The notes: generated by a model from the letters alone, not told the origin. A DNA stretch of 64,000 nucleotides from Filimonas zeae (GCF_014641615.1 NZ_BMIB01000001.1:186769-250768), one strand, 5' to 3'; numbered from the stretch's first letter, positions 51,182-59,415 are shown. Numbers and translations are program-made.

Positions 51182-53134
51182 ATGAGCATGAACAAATCAG
51201 TGCTTCCGCTGTCAGCATTACTGCTACTGGGCGTGAAGGCAGGTGCACAGGATTCCCTCCGCACCGCACGGTTGGACGAGGTAATTGTTACCGCCAACAA
51301 AATTGCACAAAAGCAAAACGCTACCGGCAAGGTAGTAAGCGTTATTTCCAGAGAACAGATTGAAAAAAGTACCGGCCGCACTGTAGCCCAACTGCTGAAC
51401 GAGCAGGCAGGTATTACCATTAATGGTGCACTCAACAACCTGGGCACCAACCAGAGTGTATACATGCGCGGCGCTTCCTCTGGCCGTACCCTGATACTGG
51501 TAGATGGTATACCGGTGTACGACCCTTCTTTAAGCAACAGTGAGTTTGATTTAAACCTGCTGGCGCTGAACGATATTGAAAGAATAGAGATTTGTCGTGG
51601 TGCACAGAGTACTTTATACGGTTCCGATGCTATTGCCGGTGTTATTAATATTATTACCGTAAGGCAGGATGTAGATAAGCCTGTGAATGTAAAAGCATCC
51701 CTGGCGGGTGGTAGTTACGGCACCATCAGAGGCAATGCAAAGGTGTATGGCAAAGCAGGTAAGCTTAGCTATAACGCCGGATATGCCAAGCTGAAATCAG
51801 ATGGTTTTTCTGCCGCTTATGACAGAACCGGTAATGAAGGTTTTGATAACGATGGTTATAATGGCGACGCCTTAAATGCATCGCTGCAATACCAGCTGAG
51901 CAATGAACTGCTGTTACGTGGTTTTAGCCGCTACAGCCGTTACAAAGCAGATATTGATAACAGTGCCTTCATTGACGAGAAGGATTATGTGCTGAAAAGC
52001 AAAAGCCTGATGACAGGTGGTGGTTTTACCTTTAAAAAAACAGGGGTAGTGTTGAATGGTAACTATCAGTACAGTGAGTTTACCCGTGGACAGATAGATG
52101 ACAGTGTTTATATAAGCCCTGCAACCAAATACTTTAAACTGGATTATTTTGGTAAAGCGCAGTTTGCGGAGTTATTTGCCAATATAGAACTGGGTAAAGG
52201 CTTTAGTTTATTACAGGGGGCAGACTTCCGCTATAGCAGCATGAACAGCTACTCTTATTATATGAACCCCGGACCGGTAGATCCTTATAATCCTTCTGAG
52301 TCTACTTTTAAAGACACTTCTTTAAGCCAGTCTTCCCTGTATGGTTCTCTTCTCTACAGCGGTATTAATGGCAATCTGAATGTAGAACTGGGTGGCAGGC
52401 TGAATGTGCATTCCCGTTATGGCAGCAACCATACCTATACCTTCAACCCCTCTTACAGAATCAATTACCATTTAAGGGTATTCGGTAGTATAGCCACAGG
52501 CTTTAAAGCGCCTACATTGTATCAGTTATATGATGCATGGAGCGGGCAGCCCGATCTTAAGCCGGAACGTTCTACCAACTACGAAGGTGGTATACAATAT
52601 CAGGCAAGAAACTTCCGCACCCGGGCTGTGTACTTTTACAGAGATATAAAGGATGGGCTGGATTACAATTACATCACTTACCGGTATTTTAATTTCGGCA
52701 GACAAAAAGTGGGTGGTATAGAACTGGAAGCAACTTTACAGCCGGCCAAAGGTGTTACGGTTACTGCTAATTATACCTGGCTGCATGCGCAGGAGCAGAT
52801 TCAGAATCGTGTTAACCAGCAGGATACTACCTATAAGTACTTGTTAAGAAGACCTGACCACAATGTGAATGTAACCATTGGGTACAATGCAGGCAGTCGT
52901 TTATATGTAAGCGTAAGCGGTAAGTATGTAAGCAAGCGCTATGACATAGGCGCAGGAAAAGATGAGAAGCTGGATCCGTACTTTCTGTTAGGTGCTTACG
53001 CCGAATACAAATACAACAGCCACATTAAAATTTTTGCCGATGCGCAAAACCTCACCAACAAAAAGTTCTTTGATGTGCTGGGCTACCGCTCCATACCATT
53101 TATGTTTAATGGTGGTGTGGCTATCAACTGGTAA
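51182..53134 (+). CDS. btuB: TonB-dependent outer membrane corrinoid receptor (BtuB-like)
   Basis: 650 residues from ATG 51182; a second ATG at 51188 and a GTG at 51164 are alternatives, and no strong RBS decides. Signal peptide ends G-A-Q near residue 23. L-D-E-V-I-V-T-A-N at 31-39 is the TonB box or its start, followed by the plug domain (V-A-Q-L-L-N-E-Q-A-G-I and G-A-Q-S-T-L-Y-G-S-D-A-I-A-G-V-I-N-I). A 22-strand barrel follows, ending G-G-V-A-I-N-W. The cobalamin riboswitch directly upstream makes a corrinoid the substrate. There is no N-terminal carboxypeptidase-regulatory domain, unlike the SusC-type protein. Confidence 0.92.
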   Translation: MSMNKSVLPLSALLLLGVKAGAQDSLRTARLDEVIVTANKIAQKQNATGKVVSVISREQIEKSTGRTVAQLLNEQAGITINGALNNLGTNQSVYMRGASSGRTLILVDGIPVYDPSLSNSEFDLNLLALNDIERIEICRGAQSTLYGSDAIAGVINIITVRQDVDKPVNVKASLAGGSYGTIRGNAKVYGKAGKLSYNAGYAKLKSDGFSAAYDRTGNEGFDNDGYNGDALNASLQYQLSNELLLRGFSRYSRYKADIDNSAFIDEKDYVLKSKSLMTGGGFTFKKTGVVLNGNYQYSEFTRGQIDDSVYISPATKYFKLDYFGKAQFAELFANIELGKGFSLLQGADFRYSSMNSYSYYMNPGPVDPYNPSESTFKDTSLSQSSLYGSLLYSGINGNLNVELGGRLNVHSRYGSNHTYTFNPSYRINYHLRVFGSIATGFKAPTLYQLYDAWSGQPDLKPERSTNYEGGIQYQARNFRTRAVYFYRDIKDGLDYNYITYRYFNFGRQKVGGIELEATLQPAKGVTVTANYTWLHAQEQIQNRVNQQDTTYKYLLRRPDHNVNVTIGYNAGSRLYVSVSGKYVSKRYDIGAGKDEKLDPYFLLGAYAEYKYNSHIKIFADAQNLTNKKFFDVLGYRSIPFMFNGGVAINW

Positions 53135-53170
53135 TGTTATAAATTGTGTAACGAAAAGCGTATAAAGTAT

Positions 53171-53758
53171 ATGTCACTCACCAAATTTAATCCCCGCACC
53201 ACCGTATTGCTGGTTACCATGCTGGTAACAGCAGTAATTCGTGTGTTATTAAGCTGGCAGCCTGGTATTTCGCCCATGTCTAATTTTACACCGGTAGGTG
53301 CTATGGCATTGTTTGGCGGTGCTTACTTCAGCAAAAGTTATAAGGCATACCTGTTTCCGGTATTAACCCTGTTTCTGGGAGATATTGTGCTGAACAAACT
53401 CGTTTTCTATCATGAATGGCGTTTGCTGTACGATGGCTGGTACTGGACCTACGGCTCTTTTGCATTGATGGTATTAACCGGCCAGCTGATGATTAAAAAG
53501 GTTTCGGTTACAAACGTGGTGCTGGCAAGTGTGGTTGCCACGCTGATACACTGGATCGGTACCAGTCCGGCCTGTATCTTTTTCCCCGGTTCTATGTATC
53601 CGAAAACTTTCAACGGCTGGCTCACCAGCCTGGTAGCCGCTATTCCGTACGAGCGCAATCTGCTGCTGAGTACACTTATCTTCAGCGGTATTCTGTTTGG
53701 GGAATTTGAGTGGCTGCAACGCCGGTTTACTGCTTTGCAATTAAAGCCTGCTTTATAA
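53171..53758 (+). CDS. DUF6580-type membrane protein, candidate corrinoid or cobalt permease
   Basis: 195 residues from the ATG at 53171 (M-S-L-T-K-F-N); the upstream in-frame TTG is rejected. There are about five to six hydrophobic helices, with M-S-N-F-T-P-V-G-A-M-A-L-F-G-G-A-Y-F near the start and W-I-G-T-S-P-A-C-I-F-F-P-G in the middle. The pattern matches the DUF6580 family as I recall it. The fold resembles small S-components of ECF transporters. It lies 36 bases after btuB, before the terminator-like hairpin, so it shares the riboswitch control. Function is inferred from context only. Confidence 0.7.
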   Translation: MSLTKFNPRTTVLLVTMLVTAVIRVLLSWQPGISPMSNFTPVGAMALFGGAYFSKSYKAYLFPVLTLFLGDIVLNKLVFYHEWRLLYDGWYWTYGSFALMVLTGQLMIKKVSVTNVVLASVVATLIHWIGTSPACIFFPGSMYPKTFNGWLTSLVAAIPYERNLLLSTLIFSGILFGEFEWLQRRFTALQLKPAL

Positions 53759-53780
53759 ACAGGTATAACCAATAAACAAC

Positions 53781-53813
53781 GGAGGGAGTGCTTAGTCGCT
53801 CCCTCTTTCTTAT
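53781..53813 (+). terminator. Terminator-like hairpin inside the corrinoid locus
   Basis: Stem GAGGGAG-TG / CG-CTCCCTC with one mismatch is followed by TTTCTTATA. It lies between the DUF6580 gene and the BtuF-like gene, 11 bases before the latter's ATG. It would partly or wholly separate the two parts of the locus. Confidence 0.65.
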
Positions 53814-53824
53814 ATACCATTCAT

Positions 53825-54769
53825 ATGATAGCATCCTCTTTTTTACCCGCTGCCACCCAGATGATTTACGATATGGGTTTGCAGCATTTATTACAGGGCA
53901 TCACGTTTGAATGTCCGCCACAGGCGCTTACAGAAAAAGAAAAAGTAGTACGCTGTGTGCTGGAAGGAAAACAGTACAGCAGTCAGGAAATTGACCGTAT
54001 ATTCTCCGCTTCCAAAGCACAGGGTAAAAGCCTGTACTATGTAGATGATGCCTTATTACAAAGCATAGCACCGGATGTAATTTTTACGCAGGATGTATGT
54101 GAGGTATGCCAGATTGATACCGCCTGCACCGCAGCCGCGGTAGCCCGTTTGGCAAAACAACCCCAATTGGTAGCGCTTACACCCAATACGCTGAACGATG
54201 TGCTACAGACGGCAGTAACCATTGCCACCGCACTGGGGCAGGAAGAGGCGGCCTATAGCTATCTCTCCGGCCTGCAACAGCGTATGGATGCGGTAACAGA
54301 TACCCTGCGTAAACACCGCGCACCACTGAAGCGGGTAATGATAATGGAATGGATGGAACCTATTTACAACTGCGGCCACTGGATACCCTATCAGGTAGCG
54401 TATGCCGGTGGGGTAGATATGCTGTCTAACCCCGGCGGCGACAGTATTGTTACACCCTGGGAAAAAGTAGTGCGTTATAACCCCGAAGTGCTGGTAATTG
54501 CCCCCTGCGGTTTTACCACTGCCAGAACCCGGGAGGAGTTATACCTGCTGACGCAGAAAAAAGAATGGGCAAACCTTACGGCGGTGCAGAACAATGCAGT
54601 ATTCCTGGCCGATTATGATCTGTTCACCCAGCCCAGCGCGGGTACATTGGTAGATGGTATAGAGCTGCTGGCAGCCCTGTTTCACCCGGAAATATTTACC
54701 GTACCTGCACACCTGCAATCTAAATACGCATTACCTGAGCAAATGGGAGAACTGATTCATGCCCGCTAA
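53825..54769 (+). CDS. BtuF-like substrate-binding protein without signal peptide
   Basis: 314 residues. The class III periplasmic binding protein pattern is clear: S-S-F-L-P-A-A-T-Q-M-I-Y near the start, P-D-V-I-F-T-Q-D, and the long linking helix (NTLNDVLQTAVTIATAL). Y-N-P-E-V-L-V-I-A-P-C-G-F also fits. Members bind cobalamin or ferric siderophores. Here the frame starts directly with the first strand and no upstream start exists, so the protein has no signal peptide or lipobox and should be cytosolic. C-E-V-C-Q-I-D-T-A-C around 97-106 is unusual for the family. It overlaps cobU by 11 bases. Confidence 0.85.
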   Translation: MIASSFLPAATQMIYDMGLQHLLQGITFECPPQALTEKEKVVRCVLEGKQYSSQEIDRIFSASKAQGKSLYYVDDALLQSIAPDVIFTQDVCEVCQIDTACTAAAVARLAKQPQLVALTPNTLNDVLQTAVTIATALGQEEAAYSYLSGLQQRMDAVTDTLRKHRAPLKRVMIMEWMEPIYNCGHWIPYQVAYAGGVDMLSNPGGDSIVTPWEKVVRYNPEVLVIAPCGFTTARTREELYLLTQKKEWANLTAVQNNAVFLADYDLFTQPSAGTLVDGIELLAALFHPEIFTVPAHLQSKYALPEQMGELIHAR

Positions 54770-55283
54770 TATCATATTTATAACCGGCGGCGCCCGCAGT
54801 GGTAAAAGCCGTTATGCACAGCAACTGGCATTGCAGCACAGCAACGAACCGGTATATCTGGCCACCGCCCGCCATTGGGATGCGGAGTTTGAACAGCGTA
54901 TTCAAAGGCATCAGGCAGACAGAGATGAACGCTGGACGAATATAGAAGCAGAAAAATTCATCAGTAAGGCTGCTATAGCAGGCAGGGTAGTGGTAATAGA
55001 TTGTGTAACCCTATGGCTCACCAATTTCTTTACCGATCTGGAATACAATACAGAAGCCAGTCTTACCGCCTGCCGCCACGAAATTGATCAGCTGCTTACC
55101 CTGCCCGGCACTTTTATTATCATCAGTAATGAAATAGGTATGGGCGTACATGCGGAAACGGAAATCGGCCGCAGGTTTACCGATCTGCAGGGGTGGGTGA
55201 ATCAATACCTGGCTGAAAAAGCCGGTAAAGCCATTCTGATGGTAAGTGGTATACCTGTAGTAATTAAAGATGTGGTTGTATGA
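54759..55283 (+). CDS. cobU: Adenosylcobinamide kinase / adenosylcobinamide-phosphate guanylyltransferase
   Basis: 174 residues. The P-loop G-G-A-R-S-G-K-S occupies residues 10-17. The C-P-x-like V-Y-L-A-T-A-R and R-I-Q-R-H51 follow, where His51 is in the place of the guanylylated histidine of Salmonella CobU. The protein phosphorylates adenosylcobinamide and attaches GMP, preparing the corrinoid for the lower ligand. Its start overlaps the BtuF-like gene and its end overlaps the DUF71 gene (ATGA). Confidence 0.93.
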   Translation: MPANIIFITGGARSGKSRYAQQLALQHSNEPVYLATARHWDAEFEQRIQRHQADRDERWTNIEAEKFISKAAIAGRVVVIDCVTLWLTNFFTDLEYNTEASLTACRHEIDQLLTLPGTFIIISNEIGMGVHAETEIGRRFTDLQGWVNQYLAEKAGKAILMVSGIPVVIKDVVV

Positions 55284-55969
55284 GCAAAGCGTATATGAAC
55301 TGGAGCGGCGGTAAAGATTCCTCACTGGCACTGCACCGGGTGTTGCAGCAACAGCAATATCAGGCAGGCTGCCTGCTTACCAGTGTTAACGCTACGCACA
55401 ACAGAATATCCATGCACGGCGTAAGGCGTAGCTTGTTACAGCAACAGGCGCAGGCTATAGGGCTGCCCCTTACTACTATTGAATTACCGGAACATCCCTC
55501 TATGGAGGCGTATGAATCCACACTACTAGCCAAAGTACAGGAGCTGCAGCGGCAGCAATATACACACGCCTTATTCGGCGATATTTTTCTGGAAGACCTG
55601 CGTAGCTATCGTGAACAGCAGCTGCATAACGCAGGTATTACAGCCGTCTTCCCCATCTGGAAAGAAGATACCGCAATGCTGATGCAGGAGTTTTTACAAA
55701 CAGGCTTTAAAGCAGTAGTGGTATGTGTGAATGAGCAGCATTTGCCTGCTGAGTTCTGCGGCCGTATTATAGATGAAGACTTTGTGCGCGACCTGCCTGC
55801 CGGTGTAGATATCTGTGGCGAGAATGGCGAGTACCATTCCTTTGTGTTTGATGGCCCCTTGTTCCGCCACCCCGTTGTTTATACCAAAGGAGAGGTGGTA
55901 TATAAAACTTACCCCGGCCCCGGTTCTTCCGATTATGGGTTCTATTTTTGCGACCTGCTGCCTGCCTGA
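55280..55969 (+). CDS. DUF71/COG2102 ATP-pyrophosphatase-type ligase, B12-associated
   Basis: 229 residues. The PP-loop S-G-G-K-D-S at 9-14 and the downstream A-L-F-G-D-I-F-L-E-D, C-G-E-N-G-E-Y-H-S-F are characteristic. In eukaryotes this family makes diphthamide; in bacteria a subgroup sits in B12 gene clusters and comparative genomics has proposed a role in corrinoid salvage. The position here, overlapping cobU by four bases and 15 bases before cobT, agrees with that. Bacteria lack diphthamide, so the amide-forming reaction would concern a corrinoid side chain or precursor, which remains a proposal. Confidence 0.88.
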   Translation: MSKAYMNWSGGKDSSLALHRVLQQQQYQAGCLLTSVNATHNRISMHGVRRSLLQQQAQAIGLPLTTIELPEHPSMEAYESTLLAKVQELQRQQYTHALFGDIFLEDLRSYREQQLHNAGITAVFPIWKEDTAMLMQEFLQTGFKAVVVCVNEQHLPAEFCGRIIDEDFVRDLPAGVDICGENGEYHSFVFDGPLFRHPVVYTKGEVVYKTYPGPGSSDYGFYFCDLLPA

Positions 55970-55984
55970 TGAAGTGGGCGGCTG

Positions 55985-57031
55985 ATGAATATGAATACTA
56001 TCCACTCTTTACAGCAACAGCTGCAACAACTGATTGATGAGAAAACCAAACCTGTTGGCGCACTGGGTGTGCTGGAGCAGATTGCATTACAGGCAGGCCT
56101 TATTCAGCATACTACAAAGCCCGCTATAATTAAGCCGCACATACTGGTGTTTGCTGCCGATCATGGTATTGCACGCACCGGATTGGTAAATCCTTATCCA
56201 CCCGATGTAACCGCCCAGATGGCGCTGAACTTTATTAACGGTGGTGCCGCTATCAATGTATTCTGCCGTCAGCATCAGATTGCTTTACAGGTAATAGATG
56301 CAGGTGTACAATCAGACGTAGCTGCTGAAACCGCCACTTTTATCGTTGCCAAAATGGGCTATGGCACGGCCAGTTATCTGGAAACAGAAGCCATGCCGGA
56401 AGCCACCGCACTGGCTGCTATTGCCAAAGGCAGAGAGCTGGTAAAACAGGTAGCCGGCACCGGATGCAATTGCATTGGCTTTGGCGAAATGGGTATAGGT
56501 AATACTTCCTCCGCCAGTCTTATTATGAGTGCTGTTACCGGCGAATCAATTGCAGCCTGCACCGGAAGGGGTACCGGTGTAAATGATGCGCAGTTGAGTA
56601 TTAAAATAAAAACCCTGGAGCAGGTGGCTGAAAAGCATCAGCTGGCTACGTTTGCCCATAACCCGGTAGCGCTTTTAAGCAAAGTGGGTGGTTATGAAAT
56701 AGCCATGATGGTGGGTGCTTATCTGGAAGCGGCTGCTCAGAAAATGATAGTGGTGGTAGATGGCTTTATCGCTACTGCTGCGTTGCTGCTGGCGAAAGGG
56801 TTACAGCCCGATGTACAGGCCAGCTGTGTGTTTGCCCATACAAGTGGCGAGCAGGGGCATGAAAAAATGCTGCACTGGCTAAACGCAAAGCCGCTGCTGC
56901 AACTGGGCATGCGCCTGGGCGAAGGTACTGGTGCAGCACTGGCTATTCCGCTGATACAATCGGCCGTATTGTTTTTACAGGAAATGGCTTCTTTTGCTTC
57001 GGCAGGTGTTTCTGAAGCGCATAACGCATAA
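55985..57031 (+). CDS. cobT: Nicotinate-nucleotide:dimethylbenzimidazole phosphoribosyltransferase
   Basis: 348 residues, the usual length. The conserved regions are K-P-V-G-A-L-G-V-L-E near the start, F-A-A-D-H-G-I, F-I-N-G-G-A-A-I-N-V, G-F-G-E-M-G-I-G-N-T, the catalytic Glu313 in R-L-G-E-G-T-G-A-A-L, and C-V-F-A-H-T-S-G-E-Q-G-H. The enzyme makes alpha-ribazole phosphate from the lower base and nicotinate mononucleotide. No dimethylbenzimidazole synthesis gene is nearby, so the base must come from elsewhere. The start at 55985 and the next Met are both plausible. Confidence 0.95.
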   Translation: MNMNTIHSLQQQLQQLIDEKTKPVGALGVLEQIALQAGLIQHTTKPAIIKPHILVFAADHGIARTGLVNPYPPDVTAQMALNFINGGAAINVFCRQHQIALQVIDAGVQSDVAAETATFIVAKMGYGTASYLETEAMPEATALAAIAKGRELVKQVAGTGCNCIGFGEMGIGNTSSASLIMSAVTGESIAACTGRGTGVNDAQLSIKIKTLEQVAEKHQLATFAHNPVALLSKVGGYEIAMMVGAYLEAAAQKMIVVVDGFIATAALLLAKGLQPDVQASCVFAHTSGEQGHEKMLHWLNAKPLLQLGMRLGEGTGAALAIPLIQSAVLFLQEMASFASAGVSEAHNA

Positions 57032-57038
57032 ATTGGCT

Positions 57039-57824
57039 ATGGTGAAAAAAGAATTACGCATCTTCTTTACGGCGCTCATGTTTTTAACACGGTTGCCCGT
57101 GCCACGCTTTGCAGATCATTCGCAGGAATATCTGGAAAAGTCTGCCCGTTATTTTCCGCTGGTAGGCTGGATAGTGGCGGCAATCAGTGCAGCAGCTTAT
57201 TTCCTGTTCCGCGAACTGGCCGGGGCAGATATCGGAATCTTTGCCTCCATCATCGCGGGCATTTTTACCACCGGTGCTTTTCATGAAGATGGGTTTGCAG
57301 ATGTGTGTGATGCCTTTGGTGGTGGTTGGACCAAAGAAAAGATTCTGCTGATTATGAAAGACAGCCGCCTGGGTACCTATGGGGTAACAGGTTTAATTGC
57401 CATACTGGGCGCTAAGTTTCTGCTGCTGCGTTCCCTGCCGGTTCAACGGCCGGAGCAGTTTATATTGCTGCTGCTGGCGGCACATGGCTTCAGCCGTTTT
57501 ATGGGGGTGCTTACTATTACTTTGTTCGATTATGTAACCGATACAGATGGCAGTAAATCCAAACCGGTTACTGCCCGTAAACCCACACCGGGCATGTTGG
57601 TTGCAGCGGCAGTATTTGCGTTGTTACCACTGGCAGGGTTGCATTGGCACCTGTGGCTGGCGTTACCGGTAATACTGCTGGCAGGCTATCGGCTGGCACG
57701 GTATTTTAAAAAATGGATAGGAGGGTATACGGGCGATTGCCTGGGCGCTATGCAGCAGGTGAGTGAGCTTACCTTTTACCTTTGTGTACTCATCATTGAA
57801 AAATATTATCCACCGGCTTTCTAA
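57039..57824 (+). CDS. cobS: Adenosylcobinamide-GDP ribazoletransferase (cobalamin synthase)
   Basis: 261 residues from the ATG at 57039; the longer frame runs into cobT. Polytopic membrane protein with about six helices. F-H-E-D-G-F-A-D-V-C-D-A-F-G-G-G at 81-96 is the Asp-rich metal motif of the family, and D-S-R-L-G-T-Y-G-V follows. It joins alpha-ribazole (phosphate) to adenosylcobinamide-GDP, the step that completes the nucleotide loop. It lies 7 bases after cobT. Confidence 0.95.
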   Translation: MVKKELRIFFTALMFLTRLPVPRFADHSQEYLEKSARYFPLVGWIVAAISAAAYFLFRELAGADIGIFASIIAGIFTTGAFHEDGFADVCDAFGGGWTKEKILLIMKDSRLGTYGVTGLIAILGAKFLLLRSLPVQRPEQFILLLLAAHGFSRFMGVLTITLFDYVTDTDGSKSKPVTARKPTPGMLVAAAVFALLPLAGLHWHLWLALPVILLAGYRLARYFKKWIGGYTGDCLGAMQQVSELTFYLCVLIIEKYYPPAF

Positions 57825-57836
57825 AAAACAGATGAT

Positions 57837-58439
57837 ATGGCTGTTTATCTGATAAGGCATACTGCCCCCGCTATTGAAAAAGGCATCTGTTACGGACAGG
57901 CCGATATTGGTGTGCTGGACACCTTTGAAGCAGAAGCAGCCATTATCAGCAGGCATTTGCCACAGCACATTACACGTATTCACAGCAGCCCGTTACAACG
58001 CTGCCGACGCCTGGCAGATCATCTGTTTCCGGAACTGACTATTGTAAACGAGCCACGCCTGAAAGAGATACATTGCGGAGAATGGGAGCTGCAACATTGG
58101 GATGCTATACCCAAAGAGGTGATAGACCCGTGGATGAATGATTTTGTAAACGTGCAGATACCCGGTGGTGAAAGCTATGTGCAGATGCATGAAAGGGTAG
58201 TGAATTGTTTTAATCAGCTGGCGGCGCAGGAGGGTACAGTAGTGCTGGTAACGCATGGCGGTGTTATCCGAAGTATTTTATCACACATTACACAAACCCC
58301 GCTACAAAACTCTTTTGGTGTATTTGCCATTCATTATGGCTGTGTAATAAAACTGGAAAAGCATAACGGCGTGTTTACTTATGAATCACTTTCCAATATA
58401 CCCACCGGAAAAGAACAGCACAAGCCCTCTGCTAAATAG
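57837..58439 (+). CDS. cobC: Alpha-ribazole phosphatase / histidine phosphatase
   Basis: 200 residues. The phosphoglycerate-mutase-like motif L-I-R-H8-T-A at the N-terminus holds the phosphorylated histidine (R-H-T instead of R-H-G), E-I-H-C-G-E-W-E-L supplies the second conserved stretch, and V-T-H-G-G-V-I-R the second histidine. In the B12 pathway it dephosphorylates alpha-ribazole phosphate or adenosylcobalamin phosphate. It is the last gene of the corrinoid locus. Because the superfamily is broad, the specific role rests on the operon position. Confidence 0.88.
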   Translation: MAVYLIRHTAPAIEKGICYGQADIGVLDTFEAEAAIISRHLPQHITRIHSSPLQRCRRLADHLFPELTIVNEPRLKEIHCGEWELQHWDAIPKEVIDPWMNDFVNVQIPGGESYVQMHERVVNCFNQLAAQEGTVVLVTHGGVIRSILSHITQTPLQNSFGVFAIHYGCVIKLEKHNGVFTYESLSNIPTGKEQHKPSAK

Positions 58440-58528
58440 ACTGCTGCTGAACTGGTAGCTGTTATAAGCCGTTTACTGCTGCATACGCTACAGGCTGTTT
58501 GTGTAACTAACCAGTATCAGTACGGGAT

Positions 58529-58558
58529 AAAAAAGAGCCGGTGATTAAACCGGCTCTG
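58529..58558 (-). terminator. Terminator of the dienelactone-hydrolase-like gene
   Basis: On the minus strand, stem GAGCCGGTT / AACCGGCTC with a short loop is followed by six T, beginning 9 bases past the gene's stop. Confidence 0.85.
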
Positions 58559-58566
58559 AAAATGAA

Positions 58567-59415
58567 CTATTTGAAGATGGTAGCAAAGAATGCTTTCATA
58601 TCGTTAAACGAAGCGGTATCCGCTGCGCCATTGTAAGTAATAGGCATGTTAAACTTCTTGCCTTTTTCGGTAGCATTCGGGTTGGTAAATGCGTGCGTAG
58701 CCCCTTCATATACTTTAAAAGTATAAGCAGTACCGGTTGAGTCCATCTGCTTTTTAAAGGTAGCCACCTCAGCCTCAGGTACAAAGTTATCAGCACCACC
58801 GTGGCATACCAGTATCTGTGCTTTGGTTTGCCCTTTTACAGGGGTAACACCTGCCAGTCCGCCATGGAAGCTTATTACGCCATTTACCGGTAAACCCAGT
58901 TTGGCGCAGTTAAGTACCGCTGCACCACCAAAGCAATAGCCAATAGCGGCTGTTTTGGTAGTATCTGCCTGCGGGTAGGTTTTAGCTTTAGCCAGTGCAG
59001 CCTGTACGCGTGTATACCACAGTTGCGGGTTTTTATAAAAAGGAGTAGCCAGTGCGCCTGCTGTCTGCGGGTCTTCTGCCAGCTGGCCATTACCATACAT
59101 ATCTATACCAATAGCCAGGTAGCCCATCTCTGCCAGTTGTCTGGCACGGCCTTTTACATAGCCTTCCAGGCCCCACCACTCAGGTACAATCAATACAATC
59201 GGCTTTTTAATGCTGGTATCGCTGCTGTACGCAACAATGCTCTTCAGTACCGTAGTGTCTGCCTGAATGTTAATGTTTTCCTCAATAATAGTGGCTGTTG
59301 CCTTTGCGCTGTCTTTGCCACCGGTTGCTTCAGAAGAGTTGCTGTTGTTGCCACAGGCTGCAAAGCAAAGTGCTGCACCCAGTGCGGCCAGAAATGTTAC
59401 TGGTTTGTGTTTCAT
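58567..59415 (-). CDS. Dienelactone-hydrolase-family lipoprotein
   Basis: 282 residues with a lipoprotein signal ending F-A-A-C, Cys21. A polar, Ser/Asn/Thr-rich linker follows (22-45). The catalytic triad is Cys161 in I-G-Y-C-F-G-G, Asp209 in G-G-A-D-N and His241 in A-T-H-A-F, the Cys-Asp-His set of dienelactone hydrolases rather than the Ser of most alpha/beta hydrolases. The substrate is unknown; family members act on lactones and other esters. Location is the periplasmic face of a membrane. Divergent from the GH35 gene. Confidence 0.9.
   Translation of the reverse strand: MKHKPVTFLAALGAALCFAACGNNSNSSEATGGKDSAKATATIIEENINIQADTTVLKSIVAYSSDTSIKKPIVLIVPEWWGLEGYVKGRARQLAEMGYLAIGIDMYGNGQLAEDPQTAGALATPFYKNPQLWYTRVQAALAKAKTYPQADTTKTAAIGYCFGGAAVLNCAKLGLPVNGVISFHGGLAGVTPVKGQTKAQILVCHGGADNFVPEAEVATFKKQMDSTGTAYTFKVYEGATHAFTNPNATEKGKKFNMPITYNGAADTASFNDMKAFFATIFK

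Noticed and set aside
51097..51363. An 88-residue open frame after the riboswitch, starting ATG-AAA-ACC
   Set aside because: It overlaps the BtuB-like gene in another frame, and the product has no recognisable features after the first residues. A short leader peptide cannot be excluded, but nothing supports it.
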